A stretch of DNA of 64,000 nucleotides from Marinomonas mediterranea MMB-1 (GTDB lineage Bacteria > Pseudomonadota > Gammaproteobacteria > Pseudomonadales > Marinomonadaceae): positions 4,334,501-4,398,500 of the forward strand of contig NC_015276.1 of NCBI RefSeq assembly GCF_000192865.1. The letters run 5' to 3'. Position 1 is the stretch's first letter, and the number at the start of each line of letters is the position of its first letter. Under the pieces are notes generated by a model. It had not been told where the DNA came from and ran no database searches. It saw only the letters and a list, made by a program, of their open reading frames with translations. Of this stretch, positions 63,658-64,000 are shown one piece after another. Position numbers and translations under genes: made by a program.

Positions 63658-64000
63658 ATGAACCTTATCATCTCTCACTCCGTTAGCATTCCTCCTCATG
63701 AAATCCAACTCACTGCAATTCGAGCGCAGGGTGCTGGCGGACAAAACGTCAACAAAGTCTCGAGCGCGATTCATCTTAGGTTTGATATCAGAGCGTCGTC
63801 TTTACCCGGTTTTTATAAAGAGCGTTTATTGGCTCTCAGTGATACGCGCATAACGAAAGAGGGTGAGATTATCATCAAGGCCCAGCAGCATAGAACACAG
63901 GAATTAAACCGAGAAGACGCGCTGGAACGATTAAAAGCACTTATTTTATCTGCCACTCGGGTGCAAAAAGCACGACGCGCAACGAAGCCGACTCGCTCTT
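63658..64000 (+). CDS. arfB: Alternative ribosome-rescue factor ArfB (YaeJ), 3' end outside the window
   Basis: Peptidyl-tRNA hydrolase that frees ribosomes stalled without a stop codon. The first 114 codons are present. The GGQ motif is at 27-29 in AIRAQGAGGQNVNKVSSAIH, followed by RFDIRASSLPGFYKERLLAL, nearly as in E. coli ArfB (140 residues). The basic C-terminal tail begins (KKARR-like VQKARRATKPTR) and is cut by the window end. Confidence 0.95.
   Translation, partial: MNLIISHSVSIPPHEIQLTAIRAQGAGGQNVNKVSSAIHLRFDIRASSLPGFYKERLLALSDTRITKEGEIIIKAQQHRTQELNREDALERLKALILSATRVQKARRATKPTRS

Overview
The window looks like chromosomal DNA of a marine gammaproteobacterium of the Marinomonas/Oceanospirillales type. 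The evidence is gene content: a tyrosinase operon laid out like the ppoB1-ppoB2 pair known from Marinomonas mediterranea, many GcvA-like LysR regulators, several binding-protein ABC importers, EamA, ArfB, HrpB, quinone-dependent D-lactate dehydrogenase and a YqiJ/YqiK flotillin cluster. The species is an inference. I saw no rRNA, tRNA, CRISPR array, phage gene, transposase or integrase.

Layout. 0-8.7 kb: a chemoreceptor cut by the window start, the EamA exporter, a membrane EAL phosphodiesterase, a one-domain voltage-gated cation channel, D-serine dehydratase and two small proteins. 8.8-13.5 kb: LysR regulator, ABC exporter and two esterases. 13.5-17.4 kb: an A+T-rich islet with two small hypothetical genes, a family of four paralogous three-helix membrane proteins (two decayed, each associated with a short tandem repeat) and a chimeric gene remnant. 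17.8-20.8 kb: a SWIM zinc-finger protein and an orphan long-form HisG. 21.1-30.1 kb: ROK regulator and a divergent sugar/polyol operon (importer, broken transaldolase, kinase, xylulose-reductase-like SDR, mannitol-dehydrogenase-family enzyme). 30.6-35 kb: ammonium transporter with a sigma-54 promoter, then tyrosinase plus its membrane partner. 35.1-43.8 kb: a possible homoserine/methionine-related module (LysR, Cys/Met-type PLP enzyme, amino-acid importer, Lrp-type regulator, homoserine dehydrogenase, aldehyde dehydrogenase). 44-45.7 kb: D-lactate dehydrogenase. 45.8-53.4 kb: a fructose-type importer (frcBCA) with a second periplasmic binding protein and a TorS-like hybrid kinase and response regulator. 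53.5-58.3 kb: ferredoxin, HrpB and a coiled-coil membrane protein. 58.3-63.6 kb: a small divergent operon (kinase-like, TfoX_C, DUF6471) facing DUF2170-PspA-YqiJ-YqiK. The window ends inside arfB.

The most striking feature is structural. Three accessory blocks are each bracketed by same-orientation copies of the end of a resident gene: the A+T-rich islet by the 5' end of an acetyl-xylan-esterase-like gene, the polyol operon by the 3' end of hisG, and the tyrosinase operon by the 3' end of a LysR gene. A third LysR tail is fused to the esterase fragment in the islet. No recombinase lies near any of them.

Other points of interest are a 45-bp element shared by two promoters of the homoserine-like module, phased palindromes upstream of its dehydrogenases and of the PspA cluster, a ROK operator of XylR type, and a probable homopolymer frameshift in a lipoprotein signal peptide. 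All functional calls rest on motif recognition by eye; no database search was run.
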